Positions 34,818-43,757 of a stretch of 53,262 nt of DNA are shown piece after piece (the stretch's first letter is position 1; each line of letters opens with the position of its first letter). The notes below the pieces were generated by a model. The model was not told the origin of the DNA. It saw only the letters and a list, made by a program, of their open reading frames with translations, and did no database searches. Made by a program: the position numbers and the translations under genes. The stretch comes from Candidatus Fonsibacter sp. (GTDB lineage: Bacteria > Pseudomonadota > Alphaproteobacteria > Pelagibacterales > Pelagibacteraceae): contig VERQ01000001.1 in the NCBI GenBank assembly GCA_018882565.1, positions 1 to 53,262 on the forward strand. Direction: 5' to 3'.

Positions 34818-35012
34818 TTAAGAAATTGAGCAGCTCATGTCTTGGCCGCAACACAATGGACTTTTAATTTTTCCATGACCATTTGGACATTCACAGATTT
34901 GAACTTTTTGTCCATTATCTAACTTTAGCGAAGCATCTTTTAGAGGTGCATCGCATTTTCCACAAGTAACATTTGCGGACATTTTACATTTTGGACATTC
35001 ATATGTTGCCAT
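34818..35012 (-). CDS. Small Cys-rich zinc-ribbon protein
   Basis: 64 residues with Cys at 6, 9, 17, 20, 40, 42, 54, 55 and 61, plus His46. The first CPKC and CGKC pairs form a likely zinc ribbon; the second half has another possible metal site (CECPNGHG, CCGQ). No enzyme domain. I do not recognise the family; a metal-binding regulatory or adaptor role is possible. Confidence 0.7.
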   Translation of the reverse strand: MATYECPKCKMSANVTCGKCDAPLKDASLKLDNGQKVQICECPNGHGKIKSPLCCGQDMSCSIS

Positions 35013-35058
35013 ACATTTATATTTTATACAGATTCGTATTAAATAATAGAAATATTAT

Positions 35059-35613
35059 TTATTTAGAATCTCCATACCACATACGTTTTAAAGTCTTATC
35101 CTTAAAAATGTAGTGATGAACAAGACTGGCAGCAACATGGATTCCTAAAACTGTAATAAATATGTAAACGGAGATTCCATGAATTTCTTTTGCAATATTT
35201 GCAACTACTGGATTATTCTCGATTAATGCAGGTGCAGTAAAAAGACCAAAAACTTCAAACGGACCTGATCTTGCTGATGAATATATCCAGCCACTAAAAA
35301 TAACGACTAATAAAATAAAATAAAAAAAATAATGAATATATTTTGATATTTTGTTTAAAGTTTTAATGTCTCCGAGTGGATTGGGAGTAGTATTTATTAA
35401 TCTCCATAACAGTCTCGGAATAAGCAATATAACTACTAAAATTCCAGTAGATTTATGAATGCCAAATAAAAAAGATCTCATTGGACCTCTTGGAAAATCA
35501 TCTAAGATTAGAGCGAGAATAAAATTAAATATAATAATCACAGCCATGATCCAGTGAAGGTGCTTGGTAACAAAGCCATAGCTGTCAGCACTATTTAAAA
35601 ATTTAAATTTCAT
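35059..35613 (-). CDS. Cytochrome b561 (YodB/CybB type)
   Basis: 184 residues, four TM helices with heme-ligand His candidates: TKHLHW near residue 20, GIHKSTG near 51, KYIHYFF near 90, and HVAASLVHH near 160. Di-heme quinol-linked electron transfer in the inner membrane; in E. coli CybB oxidises superoxide. Electron donor and acceptor here unknown. Divergent from the winged-helix gene across 233 bases holding two palindromes. Confidence 0.9.
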   Translation of the reverse strand: MKFKFLNSADSYGFVTKHLHWIMAVIIIFNFILALILDDFPRGPMRSFLFGIHKSTGILVVILLIPRLLWRLINTTPNPLGDIKTLNKISKYIHYFFYFILLVVIFSGWIYSSARSGPFEVFGLFTAPALIENNPVVANIAKEIHGISVYIFITVLGIHVAASLVHHYIFKDKTLKRMWYGDSK

Positions 35614-35695
35614 AATTTCTTATTAAAATATTTTTATCTTGATGTCTTGTAAACATTGCATTGACATCCCATGTAGTAGGCATACTGTTTACATA

Positions 35696-35708
35696 CGCAT
35701 TAAATGCG
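35696..35708. promoter_or_regulatory. Palindrome in the b561/regulator intergenic region
   Basis: CGCAT-TAA-ATGCG is a perfect 5-3-5 inverted repeat. A TTGACA (35661-35666) lies 30 bases to its left, with only a weak -10 (TACTGT at 16 bases). May be an operator for either divergent gene. Confidence 0.4.
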
Positions 35709-35788
35709 CACCTCTTAATAATAAAAACAGAAATAGAAAATTAAAAGAGCCTAAATCGCTGGCGCATAAACAATAATAAATAAATTAT

Positions 35789-35803
35789 ACACAAAAAATG
35801 TGT
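35789..35803. promoter_or_regulatory. Palindrome upstream of the winged-helix regulator
   Basis: ACACA-AAAAA-TGTGT, a perfect 5-5-5 inverted repeat 44-58 bases before the regulator ATG. Position suits autoregulation by the encoded winged-helix protein; no direct proof. Confidence 0.4.
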
Positions 35804-35846
35804 CTAATTACTGTGTTTTCAATTTATACGAATAGGCAGAAAAACT

Positions 35847-36251
35847 ATGCAAACTACAACGCTCTATATGGTAAAAACTATAACGCAAAAAAGAATTGCA
35901 GGTTATACCTCGCGCTTGCTCGAGGGTTATAATTCTATTATGGCGTATGATGATAATATTTTATCCTTTAGATTTTCAGCTTACGGGACTTTAATATTAT
36001 TTAATATCATGAATAGTTATTACAATAACAAGCCTATTACCTCTGAAGAAATTGCAAATAGCATTGATTACAAATTTGGCAGCAGAAATTCAATTTTAAA
36101 TCTTATTAAAACAGCAGAGAAAAATAAATTAATTACTCGAGCAGTGTCTAAATCAGATCAAAGACAAAAATATATTATTCCAACTAAAGCTCTAATCCAC
36201 AGTCATGAAAAAATGATTGGTTTTATTTTAAATTTAGAAAGTAAATCTTAA
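35847..36251 (+). CDS. MarR-like winged-helix transcriptional regulator
   Basis: 134 residues (an internal Met8 is an alternative start; AGGCAG precedes the first ATG). Central helices ITSEEIANSIDYKFGSRNSILNLIKTAEKNKLI read as a winged helix, followed by the wing SKSDQRQKYIIPT and a C-terminal helix. Ligand unknown; neighbours are cytochrome b561 and lrgAB. The stop overlaps lrgB by four bases on the other strand. Confidence 0.75.
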   Translation: MQTTTLYMVKTITQKRIAGYTSRLLEGYNSIMAYDDNILSFRFSAYGTLILFNIMNSYYNNKPITSEEIANSIDYKFGSRNSILNLIKTAEKNKLITRAVSKSDQRQKYIIPTKALIHSHEKMIGFILNLESKS

Positions 36252-36979
36252 AAAAGATTTAATAATTTAAATAACAACGGCACTAAAATTGAAGTTGCAA
36301 TACCATTAAGTCCAAGTGCGAGAGCTGCAAAAACGCCTGCGGTTTCGTTTCTACTCATAGCTCTTGCAGTTCCAAGTCCATGCGATGCAAGTCCGAGTCC
36401 AAAGCCACGTGCCGACATATCTTTTAGTTTTAAAAAATCTAAAGCAAAAGTTCCAAAGGATGCGCCCATAATTCCAGTTATAATTGTTATAATTGCGGTC
36501 AATGATGGAATTCCGCCAATTAAATCTGAAATACCCATAGCAATAGGTGCGGTTGCACTTCTTGGCAGCATACTAAATAAAACCTGATCATCTATTTTAA
36601 AAATTTCACACAAAACAAATGTAGAAATGATTGCAAATAAACTACCAGTAACGAGTGAAACCGAAATACTTAATGCTTCTTTTTGTATTACTTTAAATTG
36701 TTTATAAATTGGAATTGCAAGTGCAACTGTTGCAGGTCCAAGCATAAAATGAATAAATTTAGCACCGTCAAAATATCTCTCATAGGAAATATCTAAATTA
36801 ATTAATACTAGAGAAATAATTAAAATTGAGATTGCAACTGGGTTAACGAGTGGAAATAATTTAGATTTTTTATAAAGATAATCGCCAATTAAATAAGAAC
36901 CGATAGTCAGTGTTAACCAAAATAAAGGTTCTGCCTGTAAATAAACCCAGATACTGTAAAGTTTATCTTTTTGAATCAT
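36248..36979 (-). CDS. lrgB: LrgB/YohK-family membrane protein
   Basis: 243 residues, multiple TM helices; ending with GLGLASHGLGTARAMSRNETAGVFAALALGLNG, the LrgB signature. With LrgA it forms the CidAB/LrgAB system; bacterial members affect lysis or pyruvate uptake and the plant homologue PLGG1 moves glycolate/glycerate. Given the nearby glyoxylate and haloacetate genes, a two- or three-carbon acid transporter is plausible (inference). Starts within the lrgA stop (ATGA). Confidence 0.92.
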   Translation of the reverse strand: MIQKDKLYSIWVYLQAEPLFWLTLTIGSYLIGDYLYKKSKLFPLVNPVAISILIISLVLINLDISYERYFDGAKFIHFMLGPATVALAIPIYKQFKVIQKEALSISVSLVTGSLFAIISTFVLCEIFKIDDQVLFSMLPRSATAPIAMGISDLIGGIPSLTAIITIITGIMGASFGTFALDFLKLKDMSARGFGLGLASHGLGTARAMSRNETAGVFAALALGLNGIATSILVPLLFKLLNLF

Positions 36980-37347
36980 TTCTTATTAATTCGTTTATTA
37001 ATTTTCTCCATTAAAAAAGCAGTTATGCCGATGGTTAAAACTGTTGAGATAAAAACGATAATTAAAACTTTAAATAAATTATTTTCTAAATATGAAAGAT
37101 GCATCACAACCCCAACTCCTATCGGCACAAACAAAAGTGATAGATAGCTTAAAATGTAGTTTGAAGTATTCAACACATCACTTTTTAAATTGTTAATAGC
37201 TCTGGTTTTAAATCTTTTAAGAAATATCAATGTAATAAGGAGTAGAATAAGTCCTATCACTGGACCTGGTATTCTCATTTCAAAAAATTTTTTTAAAGCC
37301 TCTCCTAATAGCTGAAAAAAGAAAATAACAAATATGGCACGAAGCAT
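36976..37347 (-). CDS. lrgA: LrgA/CidA-family membrane protein
   Basis: 123 residues, four TM helices. LLGEALKKFFEMRIPGPVIGLILLL is the LrgA/CidA consensus, then LSLLFVPIGVGVVMHLSYLE. Holin-like partner of LrgB, the next gene (ATGA overlap). The pair is a stand-alone two-gene operon. Confidence 0.92.
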   Translation of the reverse strand: MLRAIFVIFFFQLLGEALKKFFEMRIPGPVIGLILLLITLIFLKRFKTRAINNLKSDVLNTSNYILSYLSLLFVPIGVGVVMHLSYLENNLFKVLIIVFISTVLTIGITAFLMEKINKRINKK

Positions 37348-37397
37348 TAGATTAAATCTTTAGGCTATCTTAAAATATTAATCAATGTCTGTGAAAG

Positions 37398-38564
37398 TTA
37401 AGCGCGTTTATTTTTGCAGGTTATAAGAATAACAAGAGCGATTATGGATGAAATAGCTGAAAATAAAAATGCAATTTGAACACCATAACTTTCATATAAA
37501 AATCCAAAAACAAATGATGCTGGAAACAACATAAAACCTGTTATCAAATTAAACCAACCAAAAGCCGTTCCACGTTGATTAACTTTTGTAAGATCCGCCA
37601 CATAAGCTCGCTCTACTCCCTCCGTTGCTGCTTTAGATAATCCATAAAATCCAAACAAAATCCAGATAGTAAAATTGAGTGAATTTGCTTGTGCCATAAA
37701 TAAATAAAACAAAATATAAGCGATCCAACCTAATGCTAAAAATTTAAGTCTTCCAAATTTGTCTGATAGAGCTGAAAATGGTGTGCTGAAAACTGCAGTA
37801 ACCAAAGAAACACCGGCCCATAAAATTGGGATTTGATAATTTTCCATTCCTAACTCTTTCACTCGAAATAACAAAAACATGTCTGATGAACATGCTAACG
37901 TGAAAAAAGCAACGGCCCATAAATATCTTTTAAAACTTTTTGGCGCTCCTTTAAGTGACCAATTAATTTTTTTAGTTTTAATGGGTTTAAATTTTTTCTC
38001 TTTAAGCATTAAAGATAAGGACACTGCTAAAATTGCAGGAACTATGGCTAATAAAAAAATATTTTGCAGCGATATGCCAATTCCAACTAATACAGCGGCC
38101 ATTAATGGACCTATAATTGCACCTGAATTATCCATGGCGCGATGAAAACCGAAAACTAAACCATAATTTTTTTTACTGGTGCTGTTTGCAAGCAATGCAT
38201 CTCTAGGTGATGATCTTAGTCCTTTGCCAACTCGATCTGCAAATCTAATAAATAGTAATGCTGGCCAAGAACTAATAAATGCAATTAATGGTCGGCTAAG
38301 TCCTGCAATTCCATAACCAAATACTAACCAAGGTTTTGCTTTTCTAGTTCTGTCAAAAATAACACCTGTAACTAATCGAAGTAGACTTGAAGTTGCCTCT
38401 GCAATTCCTTCAATAATCCCAAGGGCCTTTGGACCTGCCAGCAATACGCTTGATAAATAAAGTGGAAGCAATGGATAAACCATTTCGCTCGCGCTATCAT
38501 TAATAAGACTAATAAATCCTATCAACCAAACGGTTTTTGGAAGCGCCAAAAGTGTTTTAAACAT
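37398..38564 (-). CDS. Major facilitator superfamily transporter
   Basis: 388 residues with about 11-12 TM helices. It starts WLIGFISLINDSASEMVYPLLPLYL and has FADRVGKGLRSSPRDALLA at the first cytoplasmic loop, typical of an MFS subfamily often annotated as an efflux or resistance transporter. Substrate unknown. Its stop is near lrgA (50 bases), with azlD starting just upstream. Confidence 0.88.
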   Translation of the reverse strand: MFKTLLALPKTVWLIGFISLINDSASEMVYPLLPLYLSSVLLAGPKALGIIEGIAEATSSLLRLVTGVIFDRTRKAKPWLVFGYGIAGLSRPLIAFISSWPALLFIRFADRVGKGLRSSPRDALLANSTSKKNYGLVFGFHRAMDNSGAIIGPLMAAVLVGIGISLQNIFLLAIVPAILAVSLSLMLKEKKFKPIKTKKINWSLKGAPKSFKRYLWAVAFFTLACSSDMFLLFRVKELGMENYQIPILWAGVSLVTAVFSTPFSALSDKFGRLKFLALGWIAYILFYLFMAQANSLNFTIWILFGFYGLSKAATEGVERAYVADLTKVNQRGTAFGWFNLITGFMLFPASFVFGFLYESYGVQIAFLFSAISSIIALVILITCKNKRA

Positions 38565-38567
38565 TTA

Positions 38568-38879
38568 TTAAATAAAAAAAATCAGCAACCACAAAACCCC
38601 AAGACCTGTAAGAATGGTTGCAATCACACTTTCTGTTAAATAACCAACCAACACTGCAACCATTGCAGCTAAAACTTTTGGATTATCTAAAAATACTAAT
38701 TGTCCTGTGGAATTTAAAAATACAGCTGGAAAAATAATTGCTGGAAAAACTGCACTTGGTACATAACTTAAAACTATTTTTACTCTTGGGCTAAAATAGT
38801 CTTTCTTTAGTAATGCAATCATTGAAAAGCGAGTAAAAAAAGTAACAAGTCCAGCAAGTATTAATGTGGTCCAAATCAT
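38568..38879 (-). CDS. azlD: AzlD-family branched-chain amino acid export subunit
   Basis: About 103 residues from the ATG at 38879, one base after the azlC stop; the longer frame needs a TTG within azlC. Four TM helices; ILAGLVTFFTRFSMIALL and YVPSAVFPAIIFPAVFLN are typical of AzlD. Works with AzlC to export branched-chain amino acids or related compounds. Confidence 0.9.
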   Translation of the reverse strand: MIWTTLILAGLVTFFTRFSMIALLKKDYFSPRVKIVLSYVPSAVFPAIIFPAVFLNSTGQLVFLDNPKVLAAMVAVLVGYLTESVIATILTGLGVLWLLIFFI

Positions 38880-38880
38880 T

Positions 38881-39576
38881 TTATTTTCTATAAAGTTTTG
38901 TGTGAGATAATCCGTAAGCAACTAAAATTCCAGCGGCAGCTGCAACAATAATATAAGTTCTAAGGGGTAAGTTAAAAAAAATAATCGCAAAAACTCCAGA
39001 GGTAATTGCAACGATTAAATGATCTATTTTCTTAATATCAACAATAATTAATGAGATAAAAGTTAATGGCACTGCAAATGCTAAATTTAATTGTTTTGGA
39101 ATAACTTCACCTAGAACAATTCCAGCTATCGTAGAAAGTTGCCAAACAAACCATAATGTAAAACCAGATCCTAATAAATGATAATGCCTATCTTTGTTTT
39201 TTGGTTGTTGTTTAAAATATTTCTGTGAAACGATGAAAGCTTGGTCTGTTAGAAAATAAGACAAAACAATTTTCCAAAATAATTTTACTTTGGTTAAATA
39301 TTGAGCAATCACAGCGCTATATAAAAAGTGGCGTGAATTTACGATTGCAACAGAACTTACTATCACTGGAGTTGTTGCCTCGCCTGTGAAAAGTTGTGCA
39401 AAAGCTAGTTGGGATGAACCTGCAAAAATAATAATCGACATTAAGAAAGTCACTGTAGAACCAAGTCCAGATTCAATTCCGATAACACCAAAGATAATAC
39501 CAAATGGAACTACCGGTATAAGGAGCGGAATAACATCAAGGCATCCTTTTGAAAAAATTTTGTATTGGATATTCAT
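38881..39576 (-). CDS. azlC: AzlC-family branched-chain amino acid exporter
   Basis: 231 residues, multi-TM. PLLIPVVPFGIIFG near residue 18 and SSQLAFAQLF near 53, then VNSRHFLYSAVIAQYL are AzlC hallmarks. Pairs with azlD (next gene), followed by the MFS gene, possibly one transcript of export functions. Divergent from kup. Confidence 0.92.
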   Translation of the reverse strand: MNIQYKIFSKGCLDVIPLLIPVVPFGIIFGVIGIESGLGSTVTFLMSIIIFAGSSQLAFAQLFTGEATTPVIVSSVAIVNSRHFLYSAVIAQYLTKVKLFWKIVLSYFLTDQAFIVSQKYFKQQPKNKDRHYHLLGSGFTLWFVWQLSTIAGIVLGEVIPKQLNLAFAVPLTFISLIIVDIKKIDHLIVAITSGVFAIIFFNLPLRTYIIVAAAAGILVAYGLSHTKLYRK

Positions 39577-39649
39577 GGCTGGAAAATTATAAATTTTTAA
39601 ATTAAGTCTTCCCGTTTTAAGTGCAAATAATACAATAGTACAGTCATAT

Positions 39650-39669
39650 CCCTTATCTTTAGATAAGGG
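39650..39669. repeat. Perfect 20-base palindrome upstream of kup/azlC
   Basis: CCCTTATCT-TT-AGATAAGGG, a 9-2-9 perfect inverted repeat in the 189-base azlC/kup gap, 97 bases before the kup ATG. No T-tract follows on either strand, so an operator or an RNA hairpin in a long leader is more likely than a terminator. Confidence 0.6.
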
Positions 39670-39765
39670 CCACTCTTAAATATATATTGAATATTGGCGA
39701 ATAATGATAATTTGAGTTTTCAAAACAAATACTCTTATTTATTAAATTATATATAAAGCCCCATC

Positions 39766-41652
39766 ATGAATAATAAAAATGGTAACGGCAGAAGTTTACC
39801 TCTTTTAATTATTGCAGCGCTTGGTGTTGTCTTTGGAGATATTGGAACATCGCCACTTTACGCACTTAAGCTTTCTGTTGAGGCTACTCAAGAATCTGGC
39901 GCTGGTATTACTGCATCCGTGCTTGGAGTTTTATCATTAATTACTTGGGCATTAATTATTGTTGTCTCGATTAAATATATTTTAATTATCATGCGAGCGG
40001 ACAACCATGGTGAAGGTGGTGTCTTTGCTTTAACCGCATTGCTTCTTAGAAAAATAGAAAAAAAATCAAAAACTTCTAAAGCACGTTGGTTTGTTATTGT
40101 TCTTGGTACTTTAGGTGCCGCATTATTTTTTGGCGATAGTCTAATTACACCCGCAATTTCTGTTCTCAGCGCCGTTGAAGGTTTGAAAGTTGTCTCTCCT
40201 CAACTTGGTAAATACGTTATTTATATTTCATTAGCACTTGTCTCAATTTTATTTGCTATTGAAAAATTTGGTACAAGTAAAATTGGATCGTTTTTTGGTC
40301 CTATAATGTTGGTATGGTTTGGAACCATTGCATATTTAGGATTGCTTGAGATTATTGATAAGCCTTCAATATTAAGAGCATTGAACCCAATGTATGGCTT
40401 GAACTTTTTGTTTAATCACCAAGGTGTATCGATTGCAATCTTAGGAACTATTGTTCTTGCTATCACTGGGGGTGAGGCTTTGTATTCAGACATGGGTCAC
40501 TTTGGAAGATCCCCTATAAAATTTTCTTGGTTCTTAATCGTATTTCCAGCATTACTATTAAATTATTTTGGTCAGGGAGCTTTATTAATTGCAGATCCTA
40601 AAGCGATTGATAACCCATTTTATAGACTAGCTCCTGATTGGGCATTAATTCCGTTTATTATTTTAGCGTCCACAGCGACAATCATTGCATCGCAAGCTGT
40701 AATTTCTGGAGTTTTTTCAATTACAAGTCAGGCCGTACAACTTGGATATATTCCGAGACTACGAGTTAAACACACATCAAATAAAGAACATGGTGAAGTA
40801 TATTTGTCTAAAATAAATCTTTTTTTATTTTTAGGCGTCGTATTATTAATTTTAGGATTTAAAAATTCTGAAAATTTATCTCACGCATATGGAATTTCAG
40901 TAACAGGCGCGATGTTAGTTGATACTATTCTTGCAACTTTCTTGCTTATAACGGTTAGAAAATGGAATAAATTAATTTTCATTCCTGTATTTTTAGTTCT
41001 ACTTATTATTGATGTTGTTTTTCTTTCTTCAAATTTAGTTAAAGTTTTTGATGGGGGTTGGCTTCCTATTGTAATTGCAGCAGGATTACTAACGGTTATG
41101 TTAAGCTGGATTATTGGACGAGACCGTATGTTGGCAGCTCGTTGGCAAGGCTCAGTTAAAATTAGTCAATTCATATCTCAATTAAAGAGAAATAAAATTA
41201 AAGTTAAAAGAGTTTCTGGTACCGCAATATTCTTTGTTCCTAATCTTTCTGTTGTACCAATGGCTATGCTGCATAATCTAAAACATAATAAAATATTACA
41301 TAAACGAATTGTATGCATGCATTTAAGTTTTGAAAACTTTCCAAAACTTAGAAATGACGAGCGTTTAATTGTCAAACATTTAGGATCTAATTTTTATACC
41401 ATTGTTGTTCGTTATGGCTTTCAAGAGGAGCCTAATATTCCAAGAGTTCTCGCATTGCTTAGAGCAAATGAATTTAAATTTAATATGGAAGAAACCTCAT
41501 TCTTCGTTGGTAAAGTCAAAGTGATTGCAAAAGATCCTTCAATTGTAACAAAATTATTTATCTTCATGCATCGTATTATGATGGGCGCAACTGAATATTA
41601 TAAAATTCCAAAAGAGCGAACAGTTGAGCTCGGCGGTGTTATAGAAATCTAA
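39766..41652 (+). CDS. kup: Kup potassium uptake protein
   Basis: 628 residues, the family's usual length. Proton-coupled K+ importer with 12 TM helices and a cytoplasmic C-terminal domain. GVVFGDIGTSPLYALK near the N-terminus, RADNHGEGGVFAL and GGEALYSDMGHFGRSPIKF are the diagnostic segments. Followed by a strong terminator hairpin. Confidence 0.96.
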   Translation: MNNKNGNGRSLPLLIIAALGVVFGDIGTSPLYALKLSVEATQESGAGITASVLGVLSLITWALIIVVSIKYILIIMRADNHGEGGVFALTALLLRKIEKKSKTSKARWFVIVLGTLGAALFFGDSLITPAISVLSAVEGLKVVSPQLGKYVIYISLALVSILFAIEKFGTSKIGSFFGPIMLVWFGTIAYLGLLEIIDKPSILRALNPMYGLNFLFNHQGVSIAILGTIVLAITGGEALYSDMGHFGRSPIKFSWFLIVFPALLLNYFGQGALLIADPKAIDNPFYRLAPDWALIPFIILASTATIIASQAVISGVFSITSQAVQLGYIPRLRVKHTSNKEHGEVYLSKINLFLFLGVVLLILGFKNSENLSHAYGISVTGAMLVDTILATFLLITVRKWNKLIFIPVFLVLLIIDVVFLSSNLVKVFDGGWLPIVIAAGLLTVMLSWIIGRDRMLAARWQGSVKISQFISQLKRNKIKVKRVSGTAIFFVPNLSVVPMAMLHNLKHNKILHKRIVCMHLSFENFPKLRNDERLIVKHLGSNFYTIVVRYGFQEEPNIPRVLALLRANEFKFNMEETSFFVGKVKVIAKDPSIVTKLFIFMHRIMMGATEYYKIPKERTVELGGVIEI

Positions 41653-41673
41653 ATTATTTTTATTCTTAAGAGA

Positions 41674-41699
41674 GAGGCCCAGACTTTAATCTGGGCCTC
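41674..41699. terminator. Strong bidirectional hairpin between kup and amtB
   Basis: GAGGCCCAGA (41674-41683) and TCTGGGCCTC (41690-41699) pair perfectly over ten bases with a six-base loop CTTTAA. It lies between convergent stops in very AT-rich surroundings. T-tracts on both sides are broken, as with the 9914 hairpin. Confidence 0.75.
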
Positions 41700-41727
41700 A
41701 ATTATTATAAGGGGAAACTTATAATGT

Positions 41728-42990
41728 TTAGCTTACTTGTTCTCCATGCTGAGAAAGATCTAAACCATCTCTTTCATGAGCATCAGAAGCTCTTAATGGT
41801 GTGATTAAATTTACAACTTTTAAAATAATGAAAGTTACAACAGTTGTATAAAGCACTGTTACACCAACACCTAATAATTGTAATTTAACTTGATCAATGC
41901 CACCTTCAACTCCTCCAATTGCTTTTGTAGCAAACACACCTGTCAACACTGCACCTACAGCGCCACCAAAAGCATGAATACCAAAAACGTCTAAAGCATC
42001 ATCGTAGCCAAGTGCACTCTTTAATTTTGTGCAAGCAAGGAAACATAAAACGCCAGCAATTAATCCGATGAAAAATGCGCCCATTGGATTAACAAATCCT
42101 GCTGCTGGAGTAATAGCAACTAGACCTGCAACTGCGCCTGAACACAATCCAAGTAGACTTGGTTTTTTCTCACCTGAAAACCACTCTGCCAACATCCAAG
42201 CAATACCAGCGCTTGCTGCAGCAATTTGAGTTACAAGCATCGCCATTCCAGCGCTACCATTTGCAGCAACTGCTGAACCGGCATTAAAACCAAACCAACC
42301 CACCCAGAGCATAGAAGCTCCTATCATTGTTAGTGCAACGTTGTGTGGACGAGCTTTTGATTTTCGTTTTCCAATAACTAGTGCAGCAACTAAACCGGCA
42401 ATTCCCGAATTAATATGAACTACAGTTCCGCCAGCAAAATCTAAAACACCCATTTTAGAAAGGTAACCGCCTCCCCAAACCATGTGTCCAACTGGTGCGT
42501 AAACCAAAATGCTCCATAATATTACAAATATAAATAGAGCTCCGAAGTTTATACGCTCAACTACAGAACCACAGATCAGTGCAACTGTAATAATTGCAAA
42601 AGTTAATTGGTAACAAACAAATACCGTCTCAGGAATTGTTAAGGTTAAACCAGCAACTTCTACTCCTTTTAAGAAAGTTTTAGAAAAGTCACCAATAAAT
42701 AAATTTCCTTCTCCAAACGTAAGTGAGTATCCACAAATAAACCACAACAACGTTACAACGCATGTAATCATAAATGATTGACTAATTGTTGAGACAATAT
42801 TTTTCTTACCCACTAAACCACCATAAAAAAGAGCAAGTCCTGGAATAGTCATTAGTAGTACAAGCGCTGTACTAGTAAGCATCCACGAAGCATCTCCCGG
42901 ATTCAAAACTGGCTTAGCTTGAGCAAAAGCAAGACTTGATTGTAGTAAAATTATTAAAAACAATAAAATCTTTGACATTATTTTAATCAT
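41728..42990 (-). CDS. amtB: Ammonium transporter AmtB
   Basis: 420 residues; a short N-terminal signal-like helix, then 11 TM helices. MLTSTALVLLMTIPGLALFYGGLV, WGGGYLSKMGVLDFAGGTVVHINSG, GFNAGSAVA and FGIHAFGGAVGAV, with the pore His, are classical. The C-terminal AHERDGLDLSQHGE that contacts GlnK is intact. Its start overlaps the glnK stop (ATGA), so the two are coupled. Confidence 0.97.
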   Translation of the reverse strand: MIKIMSKILLFLIILLQSSLAFAQAKPVLNPGDASWMLTSTALVLLMTIPGLALFYGGLVGKKNIVSTISQSFMITCVVTLLWFICGYSLTFGEGNLFIGDFSKTFLKGVEVAGLTLTIPETVFVCYQLTFAIITVALICGSVVERINFGALFIFVILWSILVYAPVGHMVWGGGYLSKMGVLDFAGGTVVHINSGIAGLVAALVIGKRKSKARPHNVALTMIGASMLWVGWFGFNAGSAVAANGSAGMAMLVTQIAAASAGIAWMLAEWFSGEKKPSLLGLCSGAVAGLVAITPAAGFVNPMGAFFIGLIAGVLCFLACTKLKSALGYDDALDVFGIHAFGGAVGAVLTGVFATKAIGGVEGGIDQVKLQLLGVGVTVLYTTVVTFIILKVVNLITPLRASDAHERDGLDLSQHGEQVS

Positions 42991-43325
42991 ATTGCTTTAT
43001 CTCCTTTTTCACCTGTTCGAACACGAATAACCTGGCTCAAATTAGTTACGAAGATTTTTCCATCACCAATTTTTCCAGTTTTCGCAGTTTTAAGAATAGT
43101 CTCTAAAGCTTTTTTATATTTCTTGTTTGAGACTGCTATTTCTAGTTTTGTTTTAGGAAGAAAGGCAACTTCATATTCAGAACCTCGATAAAATTCTGTA
43201 TGACCCTTCTGCCTGCCATATCCTTTGACATCTGTCATCGTTAACCCATCAACACCAATTTTGTTAAGAGCTTTCTTAACGTTGTCGGCTTGTTCAGGTT
43301 TTATGATCGCAGTTATTAGTTTCAT
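42987..43325 (-). CDS. glnK: Nitrogen regulatory protein P-II (GlnK)
   Basis: 112 residues. The T-loop GRQKGHTEFYRGSEYEVAF carries Tyr46 and Tyr51; Tyr51 is the uridylylation site. The C-terminal GKIGDGKIFV binds ATP/2-oxoglutarate. AGGGAG lies before the ATG. Encoded with amtB, so it would plug the channel under nitrogen sufficiency. I see no sigma54 (GG-N10-GC) element in the 114 bases upstream; a LysR-type HTH protein is encoded just upstream instead. Confidence 0.96.
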   Translation of the reverse strand: MKLITAIIKPEQADNVKKALNKIGVDGLTMTDVKGYGRQKGHTEFYRGSEYEVAFLPKTKLEIAVSNKKYKKALETILKTAKTGKIGDGKIFVTNLSQVIRVRTGEKGDKAI

Positions 43326-43439
43326 AATACTCCCTGTTTCTGTTTGTTTTAATTAGTAAATGAAGTAACAAAGTTTTTTTTTAAAATGAAATGACCATTC
43401 AATGATTCAGATATGATCAGAATGCATAACCAAAAAAAA

Positions 43440-43697
43440 TTAATTCTTTCTGATATTGTTCTTAAATTGATTTAATTTATTAGAAAAATCATCAACTAAA
43501 TTTAAAAGTGTGCTGCCATGCAAAGTTGGCATGACACCTTTGCTTGTTCTATTAAAAAGTTTTTGATTTATTTCTTTCTCAAGATCCATTACCGCTCTTG
43601 AAAAAGTTGATTGGGATTTATTCTCTTGTTTTGATGCTGTTAAAAAGCTTCCAGCTTTAGCAACTTTTTTAAATACTTTTAGCTTTTCCCAATTCAT
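43440..43697 (-). CDS. LysR-type HTH-only regulator (no effector domain)
   Basis: 85 residues containing only the LysR winged HTH: FKKVAKAGSFLTASKQENKSQSTFSRAVMDLEKEINQKLFNRTSKGVMPT. A short helical tail replaces the usual 200-residue ligand domain. The downstream sequence to glnK has no frame resembling an effector domain, so a simple frameshift is not seen. It may be a stand-alone DNA-binding protein controlling glnK-amtB, or a fixed remnant. Confidence 0.75.
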   Translation of the reverse strand: MNWEKLKVFKKVAKAGSFLTASKQENKSQSTFSRAVMDLEKEINQKLFNRTSKGVMPTLHGSTLLNLVDDFSNKLNQFKNNIRKN

Positions 43698-43757
43698 TTA
43701 AAAATCTTATATCCAAAATGCATAACTAACTAATGCAATGTTGGAAAATGAGGTATG

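Noticed and set aside
43326-43439. Sigma54 promoter before glnK
   Set aside because: No TGGCAC-N5-TTGC-like string found on the minus strand of this gap.
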